A stretch of 64,000 nucleotides of DNA from the NCBI GenBank assembly GCA_030522415.1, contig CM060125.1, positions 27,010,667 through 27,074,666 of the forward strand. Reading direction: 5' to 3'. The first letter of the stretch is position 1, and every line of letters begins with the position of its first letter. Below, piece after piece: positions 24,079 to 36,100 of this stretch. Source of the DNA: Channallabes apus. Taxonomy: Eukaryota > Chordata > Actinopteri > Siluriformes > Clariidae. The translations under genes and the position numbers were made by a program. The notes beneath the pieces are model-generated. The model saw nothing but the letters and a program-made list of their open reading frames with translations, searched no databases and was not told where the DNA came from.

Positions 24079-24567
24079 ATCGCCTCAGTCTACTTGTGTG
24101 CGAGGCTCACGAGCGCAGTATTATCGGGTTCTCCCCGTGAATGACTCTGTGTGTGTGCCAGAGAGGGAGAAGCTGTCGCCTGTTTCACCCACTGATTATT
24201 TCTCCTTGTTGCAGAATTAAAGAAAGCACTGAATTTCATCGCTGCATGGTCCTTGTGTGTGTGAGAGTGACCGATCCAGACATGCTACACTTATTAAAAG
24301 GGAAATGCATTTTAGATTCTGTTTAGAAATGTTTTTCTAAAAACAGCTTACAATATGGCCTTACATTCTCAATAAAAACATTTTAAACAACCTTTTAACT
24401 AGGGTTGTTCCGATTCCGATACTGGTATCGGAAATGCTGCCGATACCACAAAAAAATCTGGCATCGGAATTGGCGGGTATTTGAGTCCACGTACCGATCC
24501 GATACCATTTTCCTAAACATAACCTATTTATGCCCGCTAGCTTTGCTAGCTTAGCTTACTTACAGAG

Positions 24568-25094
24568 TGTCACGGCGTGCGCCTGTGATGGACGTGCGCC
24601 CAAATTGATATCGCTCCTCGCTCACTACTTAGGCGGCCTCCCCCCCTTTAGGTATGTGAAGGAGCAGGCCCACAGAATCAGGCAACGGCCCATGAGCTAT
24701 CGCCGCTAATGATCCCGGCGCTATAAAACACAGCGGGGAGTGTAGCCCGGGGTCTGACTGTTGGGAAGCTGGACTTTGCGACGCGGTGGATTTTATGAGA
24801 GACAGTGGCACAAGAGCGGGGCGACGTGATGCGCCCCAGAGACTTTAAAAAGGGGGGCGCCTTTGATCTCCGCGAGAGGAGCGCATGAACGAGTTGCGCG
24901 AGCTCCCGCGGCACCTTCACTTCCGCGTAGAGCCCGCCTTCGCATCCCTGCCGCCAAAGCGGAAAAGACCGCATAGAGCCTTTAACCCTTTCCTTCCCCA
25001 TTTTTCTAAATAAATTACCCTTTTCCCTGTAAGACCTCGCCTCGTGTCCGTGTTTCATGGTGTCGCCCGTGCACTTAGGGCCGAACCCGTTACA
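24568..25094 (+). mobile_element. Solo LTR nested in the hAT element
   Basis: Begins TGTCACGGCG and ends CCGTTACA (TG...CA), flanked by near-identical 5-mers CAGAG and CAGGG. A TATA box (CTATAAAACAC) lies near 24721 and an AATAAA in CTAAATAAATTACC near 25010. This gives a standard U3-R-U5 layout in the plus direction. No internal region remains. The end motif links it to the LTR-tail fragments at 15.2-16.2 kb. Confidence 0.75.
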
Positions 25095-25124
25095 CAGGGC
25101 TAGTAGTATTTTACTTAAAAAAAG

Positions 25125-25127
<3 letters not shown>

Positions 25128-25204
<77 letters not shown>
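25128..25204. repeat. (AT)n microsatellite
   Basis: About 38 perfect dinucleotide units, seen directly. Confidence 0.95.
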
Positions 25205-25207
<3 letters not shown>

Positions 25208-25289
25208 TGTACAGATACACACCCAGGTATCGGATCGGTACTCGGTATCGGGAGGGGAAAAATGTTATCGGAACATCTCTACTTTTAAC

Positions 25290-26620
25290 TACTGTGAAAT
25301 GCAGGAGCAAGTGTAGATTTTTATTTATTTATTTATTTATTTATTCATAAGAAAAACACTAATAAATCAAATAATTGTAGGAAAAAACACAACAACAATG
25401 CTTACCAACCATGAAGGACAGAATCTAAATAGAGACTAACCACCGGAATACAAAACATGTTTGCACAAACACAGCAAGTGATCAGACAAAAGAAGAATAC
25501 ATTCAGAAATGTGATTGAGGGTACTGTACGTCTGATGACCTGGAAGTGGTGGAACAGAGGTGGACTGACTCACTTACTGTATACAGTATACTAAAACTCA
25601 AGTCCCCAGCCCTGGTTCTAATGCACCCTTGTCCTGCAAATGTTTTCCCTACTCCAGCACACGCATTCCAATTCAGAAAAGGCTGTTTATTAGCTGTTTA
25701 GTTAAATCCAGTGTTCTGAAATCCTCCTGGACGAGGGTAGTGTGCCACTGTCTTAAAACATTCAGATAGCGAGGCTGAATAATTACGCACACCCCACTTT
25801 GCAGTTATTTATTTGTAAAAAATGTTTGGAATCATGTATGATTTTTGTTCCACTTCTCACGTGTACACCACTTTGTATTGGTCTTTCACGTGGAATTCCA
25901 AAAAAATTGATTCATGTTTGTGGCTGTAATGTGACAAAATGTGGAAAAGTTCAAGGGGGCCGAATACTTTTGCAAGCCACTGTATTTGATCTCCATTCAT
26001 GATTTTTCTGACAACAATTTCTTCCATAAAGTTCATGGTCCAGCGCTATCCTTCCATGTTTTGAAGGGTTTTTCACCCAGTCCCATTTAATTCCAAATTT
26101 CCTTAGTTGTTTTCTTGATGCAGCCGAATCATTTGACCTTTCTGACACTGTGATTTTCCACATGTCCCCAAAAACCGCATGTACACTATATGGCCAAAAG
26201 TTGGAGCATTCCTTTGTATAAAATGTCTTTGCGTGCTGTAATACAATTTCCCTTCCTTGGAATGAAGGGCTCAACATTATTCAAGCATGCATGCACAGCA
26301 CATATCAAGGTCCGTGGTGATATGATTCACCAAGGTTAAAGTGAAAGAAATGGAGTGGTTTTTACTGTTCTGACCTCAAACCTTAAACCGACACTGGAAG
26401 AGAGGTTTATTATTAAGACCAAAGGAGACTCCGGTGCTCAAAAAGCATAGAAGATGGTGATTGGTGGGTTGTCCACACATTTATTGCCATACAGTGTGTG
26501 TGGATGGACTGATGAATCTGAATTGCTCCTAAATGTGTACTTGGTGACTTTGATGTACTTGAAATACACTCCAGCAAGCAAGCAAGAAGAGAAACTGCAC
26601 AGAATGTGAATTGGAGGTGC
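25290..26620. mobile_element. Patchwork of DNA-transposon ends
   Basis: Two recognisable pieces lie here. One ends CCGAATACTTTTGCAAGCCACTGTA at about 25958-25982. Another starts ACACTATATGGCCAAAAGTTGGAGC at about 26187. The latter motif recurs at 28385 and, inverted, at 30625-30648, so the family has several relics around the S100PBP-family gene. No transposase frame is intact. Confidence 0.45.
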
Positions 26621-26861
26621 TCCTATCGGAGGTAGACCGGAGAAAAACTGTGTTATTTGCAAGTTTGTCCTCTGGAATTAATAAAAAAAATAATAAACTT
26701 AGCTGGAATAATATCTTTAAATACATCACTCACCAAGAAACCACCCATTGCGCACCCTGCCACCTTGGAGCCTCATCCCAACCATGCTGTTTGTGAGGAA
26801 GAATTAATCATGGGTTGACCCAGGCCACCTTGCCACAATATTTGTTAGGCGCATTTGAGCA

Positions 26862-27110
26862 TCACATATTATTTGCACATTTATGTTTCCGATTCACATA
26901 TGCAAATTCGTCTTCAGATGGCGCCTTTATAGCAATGTGCGTGCAGTCGATGGCTCCGATTACATTAGGAAAACTGGCGATCGCTGCAAATTGCGCTTTA
27001 ATGTTTGGCTGGTCAGCTGCATGGTATGGAAACCTTATATACTTGCTAGACATGCGGGTGATCCCGTCCCATACAGCTGCTATACAGCTGTGAGCGTGAA
27101 AACTGGCGTA
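26862..27110 (-). pseudogene. Harbinger-type transposase fragment
   Basis: The minus-strand translation reads FPNVIGAIDCTHIAIKAPSEDEFAYVNRKHK. This matches the DDE domain start of PIF/Harbinger transposases and HARBI1 (GAIDCTH, with the first catalytic Asp). The frame upstream (YIRFPYHAADQPNIKAQFAAIA) also fits the family. The rest of the domain, including the later catalytic residues, is missing. Confidence 0.75.
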
Positions 27111-27147
27111 AGCCATGTTTTTGTTCATACGCAGCGTTGATACATGA

Positions 27148-27640
27148 GGCCCCTGGAGTCTATCCCTGGAGACTTGGGGCAAAAGCGTGATACAGCCTGG
27201 ACGAGGTGGCGTTAAATGAAGCGTGCACACACACACACACACACCCTCAATTTGACAAACAATTTGCGAATGCCAATGGGAGCAAATTAGAATAGCACCA
27301 AGCAAACTCAGGAGAACATGCAAACTCCATGCACACAGAGCGGAGGTGGGAATCGAACCTGGATCCTAGAGGTGCAAGGCGACAGTGCTAACCACTAAGC
27401 ACTTACAGTAGCTACTGGAGCCTATCCCAGGATATTTGGGGTACACCCTGGATGGGGTGCCAATCCATTGCAGATAAACGCACATACAGTACACACGCAC
27501 ACACACACAAACATGCACTCGCTCATTCACACACTGCAGGCAATTTGGGAATGGCAATTCGCCTAATCTGCATGTCTTTGGATTGTGGGAGGAAACCGGA
27601 GTACCCAGAGGAAACCCACCAAGCACCAGGAGAACATGGG
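27148..27640 (-). mobile_element. Two adjoining partial Mermaid-like SINEs
   Basis: One copy runs from about 27148 to 27403, with GAATCGAACCTGGATCC and GCGACAGTGCTAACCACT at the right end. A second runs from about 27410 to 27640, with GGATTGTGGGAGGAAACCGG and GTACCCAGAGGAAACCCACC. Both are minus strand, and both lack parts of the consensus seen at 21814-22182. Confidence 0.7.
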
Positions 27641-27879
27641 GAAGGTGAGTTTTGCAATGCCTAAAATCATAGTAGGGCTAATGCAGTACGAAATGTGCCT
27701 AATAATGTGGCCATACATCTCAAACAAATCTCTATCTTCTACACACTGCACTGCATTTTGTGCACAAAAAAAAAAATAATACAACAGATACAACGTGACC
27801 TTGCGAATGCCTGTGCACGGACAGCACGCGCAATACGAATCAGCCAATCACAGAGCGCGCTGTGTGCCAAAACGTATAA

Positions 27880-28001
27880 ATAGGAGTCGCACCGCAGCGC
27901 GCGCGTCAGATATTTAAACTAGAGTCATGATTGGAGGGTTTAACGGTTGAAGAAAACAGTTATCCTGCTGGTGTATGTGTGCGCGCGCGCGTTCAAGATT
28001 G
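27880..28001 (+). promoter_or_regulatory. Promoter and 5'UTR exon of the S100PBP-family gene
   Basis: GC-richer start region with a TATAAATA-like sequence (ACGTATAAATAGG, near 27870). A possible non-coding first exon ends at 28001 with donor TTG|GTGAGT. The next acceptor, CTTTCAG at 28551-28557, precedes the ATG by 60 nt. The transcription start is inferred. Confidence 0.5.
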
Positions 28002-28617
28002 GTGAGTTTCATAACACATACAGTCTTACTAAACCTGAACCGGAGTAAACTTGAGGTAAATTTAATGACGTTTAATGAATATTTTTTTTTAATTAAGGAT
28101 GTCCTTAACTAGCTTGCTAGCATAGATTGTCAGAATATAAGCAGATGGGAATCTCTTTAAATGTTCAAAATCAATCGACACCAGTGCCAAAGGAAGACAT
28201 GTCAACTGTCATTTTTAATAATAATAAAATAAAATAAAACACTTAATTTACTCGTTTTATTTCGCTGAAAATATCTCCCCGAGTTTTAAAACCGAGTATT
28301 TTACATTGAGTGAAACAGCGCCCCCTTAATTGTTAGGTTGTGGATGTGCGGTAAAACACGGTATTGCAGGCTAATGTCCTGCACGCTATATGGCCAAAAG
28401 TATTTGTAAATCTTAAACCTAATAATGATTGAAATCAGGCCTCTTATCTCCAGGAAGGTATTTGTATACAATGCCTTTGCAAGTTTGGACAAATACTTTT
28501 AGTTTATCATTTTCAGTACCTGAACTATAACAATCGGCTTTTATTTTTTTCTTTCAGTCCAACTCTCCCACATACAGTACGTACAAGTATCGAATATATT
28601 TCCCTGTCTGTATCATA

Positions 28618-31600
28618 ATGGCAGATAGAAATCAACCCATCAAGGCTGCTCCCTCTAAACGTGCCTCAAAGAAGCCAAGAAGTGTCCCACACTTGAAGCC
28701 CCTGTCCATTTATTCTCACAAGGTCTTTTGTAAAGCCACCAATTCCAGTGGTCCATCTTGGAGTCTTGACTGTCCCTCCTGGAACTGGAAAGCTGAGTTG
28801 AGTAACATCAGGACGTCTGTCGGACAAAAGAGGCGATTGAATGATTCGTGCATTGATGAGACACCGCCGAAAAAACCCTGCCTAGTTTCCTCAGATTCCG
28901 GATGTGTTTTAGATTCTTTTGATGTTTTTCAAGACGTGAACCCTGTGTCCTTACAGTCTTCCTCTGTAGTATATGATGAGATTAAAAGGGTAGAAAAATC
29001 TCAAACTGATCAGAAATCATTAGACCAGGGCTGGGTTGATGGGAGTGATAAAATTAATGTTCACTCGAGCAGCCCGGTGTTTGTACAAAGTGAAGACGGT
29101 GCAAATGGTTTTGCGTTTGATTATGACGTGGAAGAGATCATGTGTCTGAGCCCAATTGACCGTGTTGATATTGGCATGTGTGGTCGGGAGGATTTCAGTC
29201 AGAGCGCTCCTACTTATTACCAGGAGTCCGAGGGACACAGCTCGTGGTATAACTCGGGACAAAAACAAGAGAAGGAGTCAAAGTCCACGATGGAAAGCAA
29301 GATCACCAAAATCGATGAGGTGCATTTTATGAAGCCATATTATGTTACTGTCCCAAAGTTGTCACGTGAGGAAACGCATACTGTGTCCACACCAATCATG
29401 TCCACACCTTCAGACAAATCTAAGGAGCTTATCAAGCGACCTCCAAGACTAAATCACAGACTCGATTTGGACAAAGAGAACTGGTCCTCACTTTCAGGAC
29501 TCTGCAAGCCTGATGGAGATGGTGAGACGTTCAGTGAGAAAACGGACGCTGCAGACAGCTTCGGGAACACACTGCCTCTTCAAGTTCATGTATGACGCAC
29601 ACACAACGCTTAAGATTGCCATGTTCAACTTAGAATATATTTTTAAAGATTATAAAAAAGGCATACAGAAAAGTTTTTTTTCTTTTTTTAAAGAAGACTC
29701 CAATGATTCAGAAACTTCTGCACACTTCAGTAGCTGTATTTCCTCTTTAGGTGAAGTCAAACATGAAGACCAAGGCAACCAAGGTATATCCACGGCCAGA
29801 GAAGGCAGCAGCATCTACGAGCCAGACAAAAGTCCCAAGGTACTTTAAGCTCTGTAAATTCATTTATTTTAAATATTTATTGAATAATTCTGTATACTTC
29901 TGCATGACAGATTAGTATGGATGACCAAAACAGACCTGATTAACTCTCCAAAAACTTTGTTTTCTAAACCTGTTTGGGTTTCAGTTTTCAAATAAGTACA
30001 GTATTGTGTACTAAATACCTGGAAATCAGATGTTTCTCTTTTTTTTTATCCAGTAGGGGGAGTGCTGATGCTATGTGTAATGATCATTTCCTCCCCAGCA
30101 GTTCTAAGCTTCTCTTCGATGGATTATTGGCTCTGACATGGAATGGTGTTTGAAAGTTTTTAGCCTCTCCAAAGACTATTTGAGCACAACACTAAAACGA
30201 AACTAATAATTTATTAGTTTCTATTTGAGCAATGATATTCAGGCAAGATATAATATAATATAATATAATGTACTGACAAAAGTTTACTCCGTCTTTGAGA
30301 GTCATGGAAGCACACCTTTTTAAAGAATATCGTTGTCCACGCTTATGTTGTACTTTCCGTTCATTAGAGCTAAAAGACCTGCTGTTGATCTAGGGCTGGG
30401 CGATTATGGCAAATTTACCACAATATTATTTTTCATAGCAGTCAGTATCAATGGCTATTGATCATGTTTGGATGATGGAGCTCACACTTCCTGCACAGAG
30501 CCCTGACCTTAGCCCCACTTAACACCTTTGGGATAAACTGGAACGCCATTTGTGCCCCTGATAAGTGGAGGGTAATTATAAGATGAAAGGGGTACTGGAG
30601 AATGAATGCGAGTGAGGTGCTGTCCACAAACTTTTGGCTATATAGTGTATTTTTGACGCCTTGGGTTTGAGTGCTTTTTTTTTTTTTTTACCTGAATGCA
30701 AGTTTAGTAGGATTATCGAGTTGCTTTTTCCTATCCTTTTAACAGCCACCCTTAATATATATATTTTTATATATATTTTTCCCCTCTTTTCATAGTAATC
30801 TTTGCAGAAGATTATTGACTAGTGTTGCACAACCTAAAATTTATAGTTTAATAACTAACAAATTGCATCGATGTTTTGTTGCATGTAGTAATAGGGGTTT
30901 AATTACTGATCAAATAAAAACATATCAAATCATAATATAAGTAGGTCATAAGTCAATCAAGTTTTGATTTGTCTTCTTGGATGTCAACCATGTTTAACCT
31001 TTTTATAAATTAACTTATCCATTTAGTGTGGCTTGCAGACCTGTGGCATTGTATAGAGAGGAGGACTGGGAGACCGAGAAGGAGGTCTATGTGGAGTCTG
31101 TGAAGAGACACATGACGGAGAACATAGAAAACGGTAAGAACTCGATTGTTGTTTTTACTGCCATAACATACAGTAGAAACATCACCACTAGGCTTATTGT
31201 TGTAACTTCAATCAGAGATAAACAGCATTTGTAGTCATATAATGTTTTATTAGTGATTTTATCTGTAGATAAGCCCATGCTGACGTGTTTTTTTTTTTTT
31301 TTTCTCGTGGTGTCCTGACAGGCGTAATGTCTGAGCTGTTGCACCTCATCGACACCGTAGCCAATCAGGAAAGGGGAATTGATGGGAGAAAGTGGCAGCA
31401 CCCTTCTGACCTCACCAGAAGGTATGCTGGCACTGTAAGAGGCAAAGGTTAGATTAACTGGTGTGTAGGTGATAAAAGATAATAATGGGTTCAGAACTTA
31501 ATTATGTAAGTATATGTCTATAAAATATGAATTGCATAAATATGGTCATAAATAAAATCCTATTGTTAAAGTAGGGCAATTTAACGATCCACTGAGCCCA

Positions 31601-31822
31601 TTTAATAGGCAACTTTGTGAATTATTTATCTATTTATTTATTGACATTTTTGATTGTATGTTATACAGTGTAATATATAACATCTTTTATTCCTACAGGA
31701 ATTACCGGTCTCGTACCGATGGTAATTTTTTTTCACTGGATGAATGGCTGAATGTGAACTGCCCTAAATATCCCCGATTCAGTAAACTGCCCAAGCTTTT
31801 CAAGAGGAGCTTGGGGAATTAA
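28618..31822 (+). CDS. S100P-binding-protein-family nuclear protein (multi-exon)
   Basis: The ATG at 28618 opens a 302-codon exon (to 29521, donor G|GTGAGA). Exon 29694-29839 is in phase (EDSNDSETSAHFSS...). Near-certain downstream exons are 31039-31133, 31322-31421 and 31699-31822 (TAA). They encode ALYREEDWETEKEVYVESV, then GVMSELLHLIDTVANQ, then KWQHPSDLTRRNYRSR, and end in LFKRSLGN. The WQHPSDLTRRNY block and its surroundings match the C-terminal domain of S100PBP, a nuclear protein known to bind the calcium protein S100P. The N-terminal part is Ser/Lys-rich, low in structure and unlike known proteins (basic start, KKPRS-type nuclear signals). The junction 29839 to 31039 does not keep phase (0 versus 2), so a small exon is missing or the model is wrong there. 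Orthology to S100PBP itself is uncertain. Confidence 0.75.
30100..30660. mobile_element. Tc1-like relic in the intron
   Basis: Around 30475-30650 the plus strand carries CAGAGCCCTGACCTTAGCCCCA, which encodes a decayed SPDL-like motif near the last catalytic residue of Tc1 transposases. It ends in ACAAACTTTTGGCTATATAGTGTA, the inverted form of the TATATGGCCAAAAGT end seen at 26187 and 28385. Confidence 0.5.
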
Positions 31823-32040
31823 CTGCAGCAACGAAGACGTCAGAAGGGAGGATGCCCTCCCCAGATGCCCTCCCCCTCACTTGCACTTATGATTGACACT
31901 TTATTTGTGTGTTTATTATATTACAAATTGTTGTGGATTTTTTTTTCTTTCCTTTTTTTGTGTGTTTGTGTGAAATGTAAAAAAAAAAAAAAGCAAACGT
32001 TAAAAAAACAAAAATAAACATTAACTGCTGAAATTATCAG
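31823..32040 (+). other. 3'UTR and poly(A) signal of the S100PBP-family gene
   Basis: An AATAAA (in AAAAATAAACATT) lies near 32012, about 190 nt after the TAA, next to A-rich runs. Confidence 0.55.
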
Positions 32041-33142
32041 GATTGGTTAAAATTCCTTTTTGAATTATGAACAACTGATTCAAACCATGATTCAGTGACA
32101 TAAAGGCCTACAAGGATGTCAACAGAATCAGAGTTAAAATAATTTGCTGAATTGGACTCTCTTTGCTAACTTGAATTATTTTTACCTAATAACCAAAACT
32201 GAAATATCCATTTCACAAGAGAATTATGTTTCGGATGCAATTTAGAACATAATTTAGCAAACAATCTGTTATGTTAAAGAAAGAGAACTTTAGAACTGCC
32301 AGCTGAAGTTTATGTTCACACAAGTGTCCTTTATTTACAAATTGCTGTGTTGCATATTTCTTGAATCACAACCTATAATCTCAGCCCACATCGAAAAAAC
32401 TGTGCCATCCCCATGTCCGACAAGACCCAGTTAATGCCCAGGTGTCAAAGTGCCAGCTCTAAGGTCATTTGCCAAGGTTGGGGTGGAAGAGGTTGAGTAG
32501 CCATGTGGTGTATCAGGAGAATCAGTGCATGTACAGTATTTGGAAACAAAGTGCTTTAAATAACAATCATAACCATTTACAGTGCACAGAAAAATGTTTT
32601 TTTTTTTAAAGCTTGCATCATTAAAATAAAATAAGACTTAAAAAAAAAATCTTAAAATACAGCGATAAAATGTACATGTGATTGTGAACCCCTGTACATT
32701 CAAGAACTTCATTGGTCATTGAAAATGAAAAGTGACAGAAATTTTGATCAATAACGTGTGCCTTCAAAATTCTTCACTGACTGCTAACCTGAAAAAAATA
32801 TATATACAAAAATATCAATTTTAAAAAATATATGATTTTCCAGCAAAGCAAATTCCATGTATTCCAGGAATGTTTAGTATATTGGATGTTGAGTTTTACT
32901 GTAGTAACCCAGTTTACAATACATTGGATGAAAAGCATCGATATTTTAAACCTCAGTAATTAAAAAAGGTCTCAATATGGAATATTATCTCTTGTGTTTT
33001 CCCTAAAACAATGTTCATTTTCTGCTTCAACTCTCTCTCTCTCTCTCTCTCTGGCATTTCACTCTGACCCAAATTAAGCCTTAGGCTTTTGCTACAGTAC
33101 AAGTCAAATAAAGTCTTCCATTGATCATTTTAATCAAGTGGC
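32040..33142 (-). other. Probable slc30a10 3'UTR
   Basis: No gene or family repeat is seen apart from a (CT)n tract at 33032-33051. On the minus strand this follows the slc30a10 stop codon. A minus-strand AATAAA (plus CTTTATTTACA near 32331) could end the transcript. Extent is inferred. Confidence 0.4.
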
Positions 33143-36100
33143 TCAAAACTTTGTGGCTGCACTGGGGTCTGTCGACGAGCTTGGTGCTTCTGTTTTAAGG
33201 ACGTTGATTGTTTCATACGCGGGTACTGGGAATTCTCCGTTGTGAGGAGGCAGGTTTGCTTTACATAGTGGAAATCCAGTAACATCTGATGGACAACAGG
33301 AAACTTTCAGGCAGTAGGGGGACAAACACGGAGTGCTGCAGTGGCTCTTCTCCATGCTTCCGTCTCCGAATTCCAGCTGAACGGTCACGCTGTGGATGCC
33401 GGCGTCGTGGAGGACGTTCCTGATCTGCTGATGGAGCGTTTTGATTCCACTGAGAGAACTATGGAGCTCGGTGGAGACTCGCACGTGCAGCGTGGACACG
33501 TATCGACCCTTTGTCAGCTCCCACAGGTGGGCGTCGTGGATACTCAGGACCCCAGGAAGATTGCACACTTCTTGCACTATGGAGAGTATAAAAGAAGAAC
33601 CTCAGTAAGATGTTTAAGAAAATGCACAAGAGCAAGAACAAAGACTGTCTGTACTGTATGTATCTGTAGATAAAAATCTGTTGCTAAATGCTATAGGATT
33701 TCCTTGTTAAGTTGGCTGAGGTTTTTGGGATTATAAAAGAAATAGAGTAGACTCAATCTTTCCTTGGAATTAAAACTGAACCTTCATATTGCAATGGTGT
33801 GTATACAATGATTAAAAAAGATTCTTGTATTTATTTTTTCACCGCCGTGTTATCTGGAAAGAAGGTACTAAAGAATTAGGGCGCTCAGAGTGAGACCATT
33901 CATTCTCCTTGCAAATTTTTCAAGTCTTTCAACTGCTGCTAAAACCCCTCAAGCAAAATACTGCACTGTATGGACCACTCACGGACTGGTCATCGTACAG
34001 TCTTGCACTAACTGCAGTTGTTTCAGTTATCATTAACACTAGAAGCGCCGAGCACGGTCATTTTGACCGCGAGGGGGAAAAAAAAAACTTCACACTCGAT
34101 CAAAATCCAGGACCTAAACTATTTGCTTTGGGTGAAAGCACCATCTAGCGATCATTGTGTGTCAGCAACAGCTTCCCATTCAAAACAATAGGCGGTCAAA
34201 ACGACCGTGAACCGCGTTATAAGTAGGTCACACTGGCCCGGCACTTCTAGTGTTAATACCATCATAGCAGTTGTATATGGTTGAAGTGACAATAAAAGCC
34301 ACTTGTTGATGTATTGTGGAGGTACAAAAATGCTCTGATTTGTCAATGCATGGCTCCACAAGATCCTGAATATGTGCTGTGGAATCTGGCACCAAGAAGT
34401 TCTCAGCAGAACCCTTATACATTTGTGCATTTAGATATCTGGGAAATTTGGAGGCCAAATCACCACTTTGAAATCTTTGTCGTTGTCAAACCGTTTTTGA
34501 AGTTTTGCATGTTTTTTTTTTTTCAGGGCAAATTATCCTATTGAAAGAGTCTACTGCCATTAGAGAATACCAGTTCCATGGAGGGGCGCACTTAATCTGT
34601 CACAATGTGTAGGTACTGTAGGTGGTACATGTCAAAGTAACATGAATTCCATTGCCAAAGGTTTCCCGACAAAACATGGCCCATAGCATCACACTGTATC
34701 CTGATATTGCATCCTGTTCTGCAGGGACACGCATTCGGCCATCCACATAATGCAAGAGAAAGTGTGACTCATCAGACCAGGCCGCCTTCTTTCGTTGCTC
34801 CATAATAATATTCGGATGCTCATGTGCCCATCTTAGCTTTTTTGGGTAGTCAGTAGCTTTTTTGTGTGAATCGACCTGACAGGCTTCAGTCCCCACATGG
34901 ATTGATAAGCCTCAGCCTGTTGCATGTTCACCAGTTGTCCTTCCATGGACTACTTTTGCTAGATACTAACTACTGTATACAATGCAGAACCCACAACCCC
35001 TGCTGCTGTAGAGATGCTTTGCCCCATCTAGTCATCACAGTTCGGCCTTAATTTGGCCAGAGTTAATCAGAACCTTATGCTTACCTGTGTAATTTCCGCC
35101 TGATTTCTTATTCTTTTGCATGTTTGTCACACAAAATGTTTCTGATCATCAAACACATTTAACTATTAGTCCAAATCCAAATCCAAACCTACATGGCCCT
35201 GTGTGAAAAAGTAATTGCCCCCTGAACCTAATAACTGGTTGGGCCACCCTTAGCAGCAATAACTGCAATCAAGCGTTTGCGATAACTTGCAATGAGTCTT
35301 TTACAGCGCTCTGGAGGAATTTTGGCCCACTCATCTTTGCAGAATTGTTGTAATTCAGCTTTATTTGAGGGTTTTCTAGCATGAACCGCCTTTTTAAGGT
35401 CATGCCACAACATCTCAATAGGATTCAGGTCAGGACTTTGACTAGGCCACTCCAAAGTCTTCATTTTGTTTTTCTTCAGCCATTCAGAAGTGGATTTGCT
35501 GGTGTGTTTTGGGTCATTGTCCTGCTGCAGCACCCAAGATCGCTTCAGCTTGAGTTGACGAACAGATGGCCGGACATTCTCCTTCAGGATTTTTTGGTAG
35601 ACAGTAGAATTCATGGTTCCATCTATCACAGCAAGCCTTCCAGGTCCTGAAGCAGCAAAACAACCCCAGACCATCACACTACCACCACCATATTTTACTG
35701 TTGGTATGATGTTCTTTTTCTGAAATGCTGTGTTACTTTTACGCCAGATGTAACGGGACACGCACCTTCCAAAAAGTTCAACTTTTGTCTCGTCGGTCCA
35801 CAAGGTATTTTCCCAAAAGTCTTGGCAATCATTGAGATGTTTTTTAGTAAAATTGAGACGAGCCTTAATGTTCTTTTTGCTTAAAAGTGGTTTGCGCCTT
35901 GGAAATCTGCCATGCAGGCCGTTTTTGCCCAGTCTCTTTCTTATGGTGGAGTCGTGAACACTGACCTTAATTGAGGCAAGTGAGGCCTGCAGTTCTTTAG
36001 ATGTTGTCCTGGGGTCTTTTGTGGCCTCTCGGATGAGTCGTCTCTGCGCTCTTGGGGTAATTTTGGTCGGCCGGCCACTCCTGGGAAGGTTCACCACTGT

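Larger units (their letters stand above)
24400..25281. mobile_element. Non-autonomous hAT element with 8-bp target duplication
   Basis: The direct repeat CTTTTAAC flanks the element at 24392-24399 and 25282-25289. Its ends are inverted: TAGGGTTGTTCCGAT on the left, and on the right the reverse complement of TAGAGATGTTCCGAT. Eight-bp duplications are typical of hAT transposons. The interior has no transposase. It holds a nested solo LTR (24568-25094) and an (AT)n tract (25128-25204). Confidence 0.8.

Noticed and set aside
33341..33673. 110-codon plus-strand ORF opposite slc30a10 exon 4
   Set aside because: It is the antisense shadow of the conserved C-terminal domain exon.
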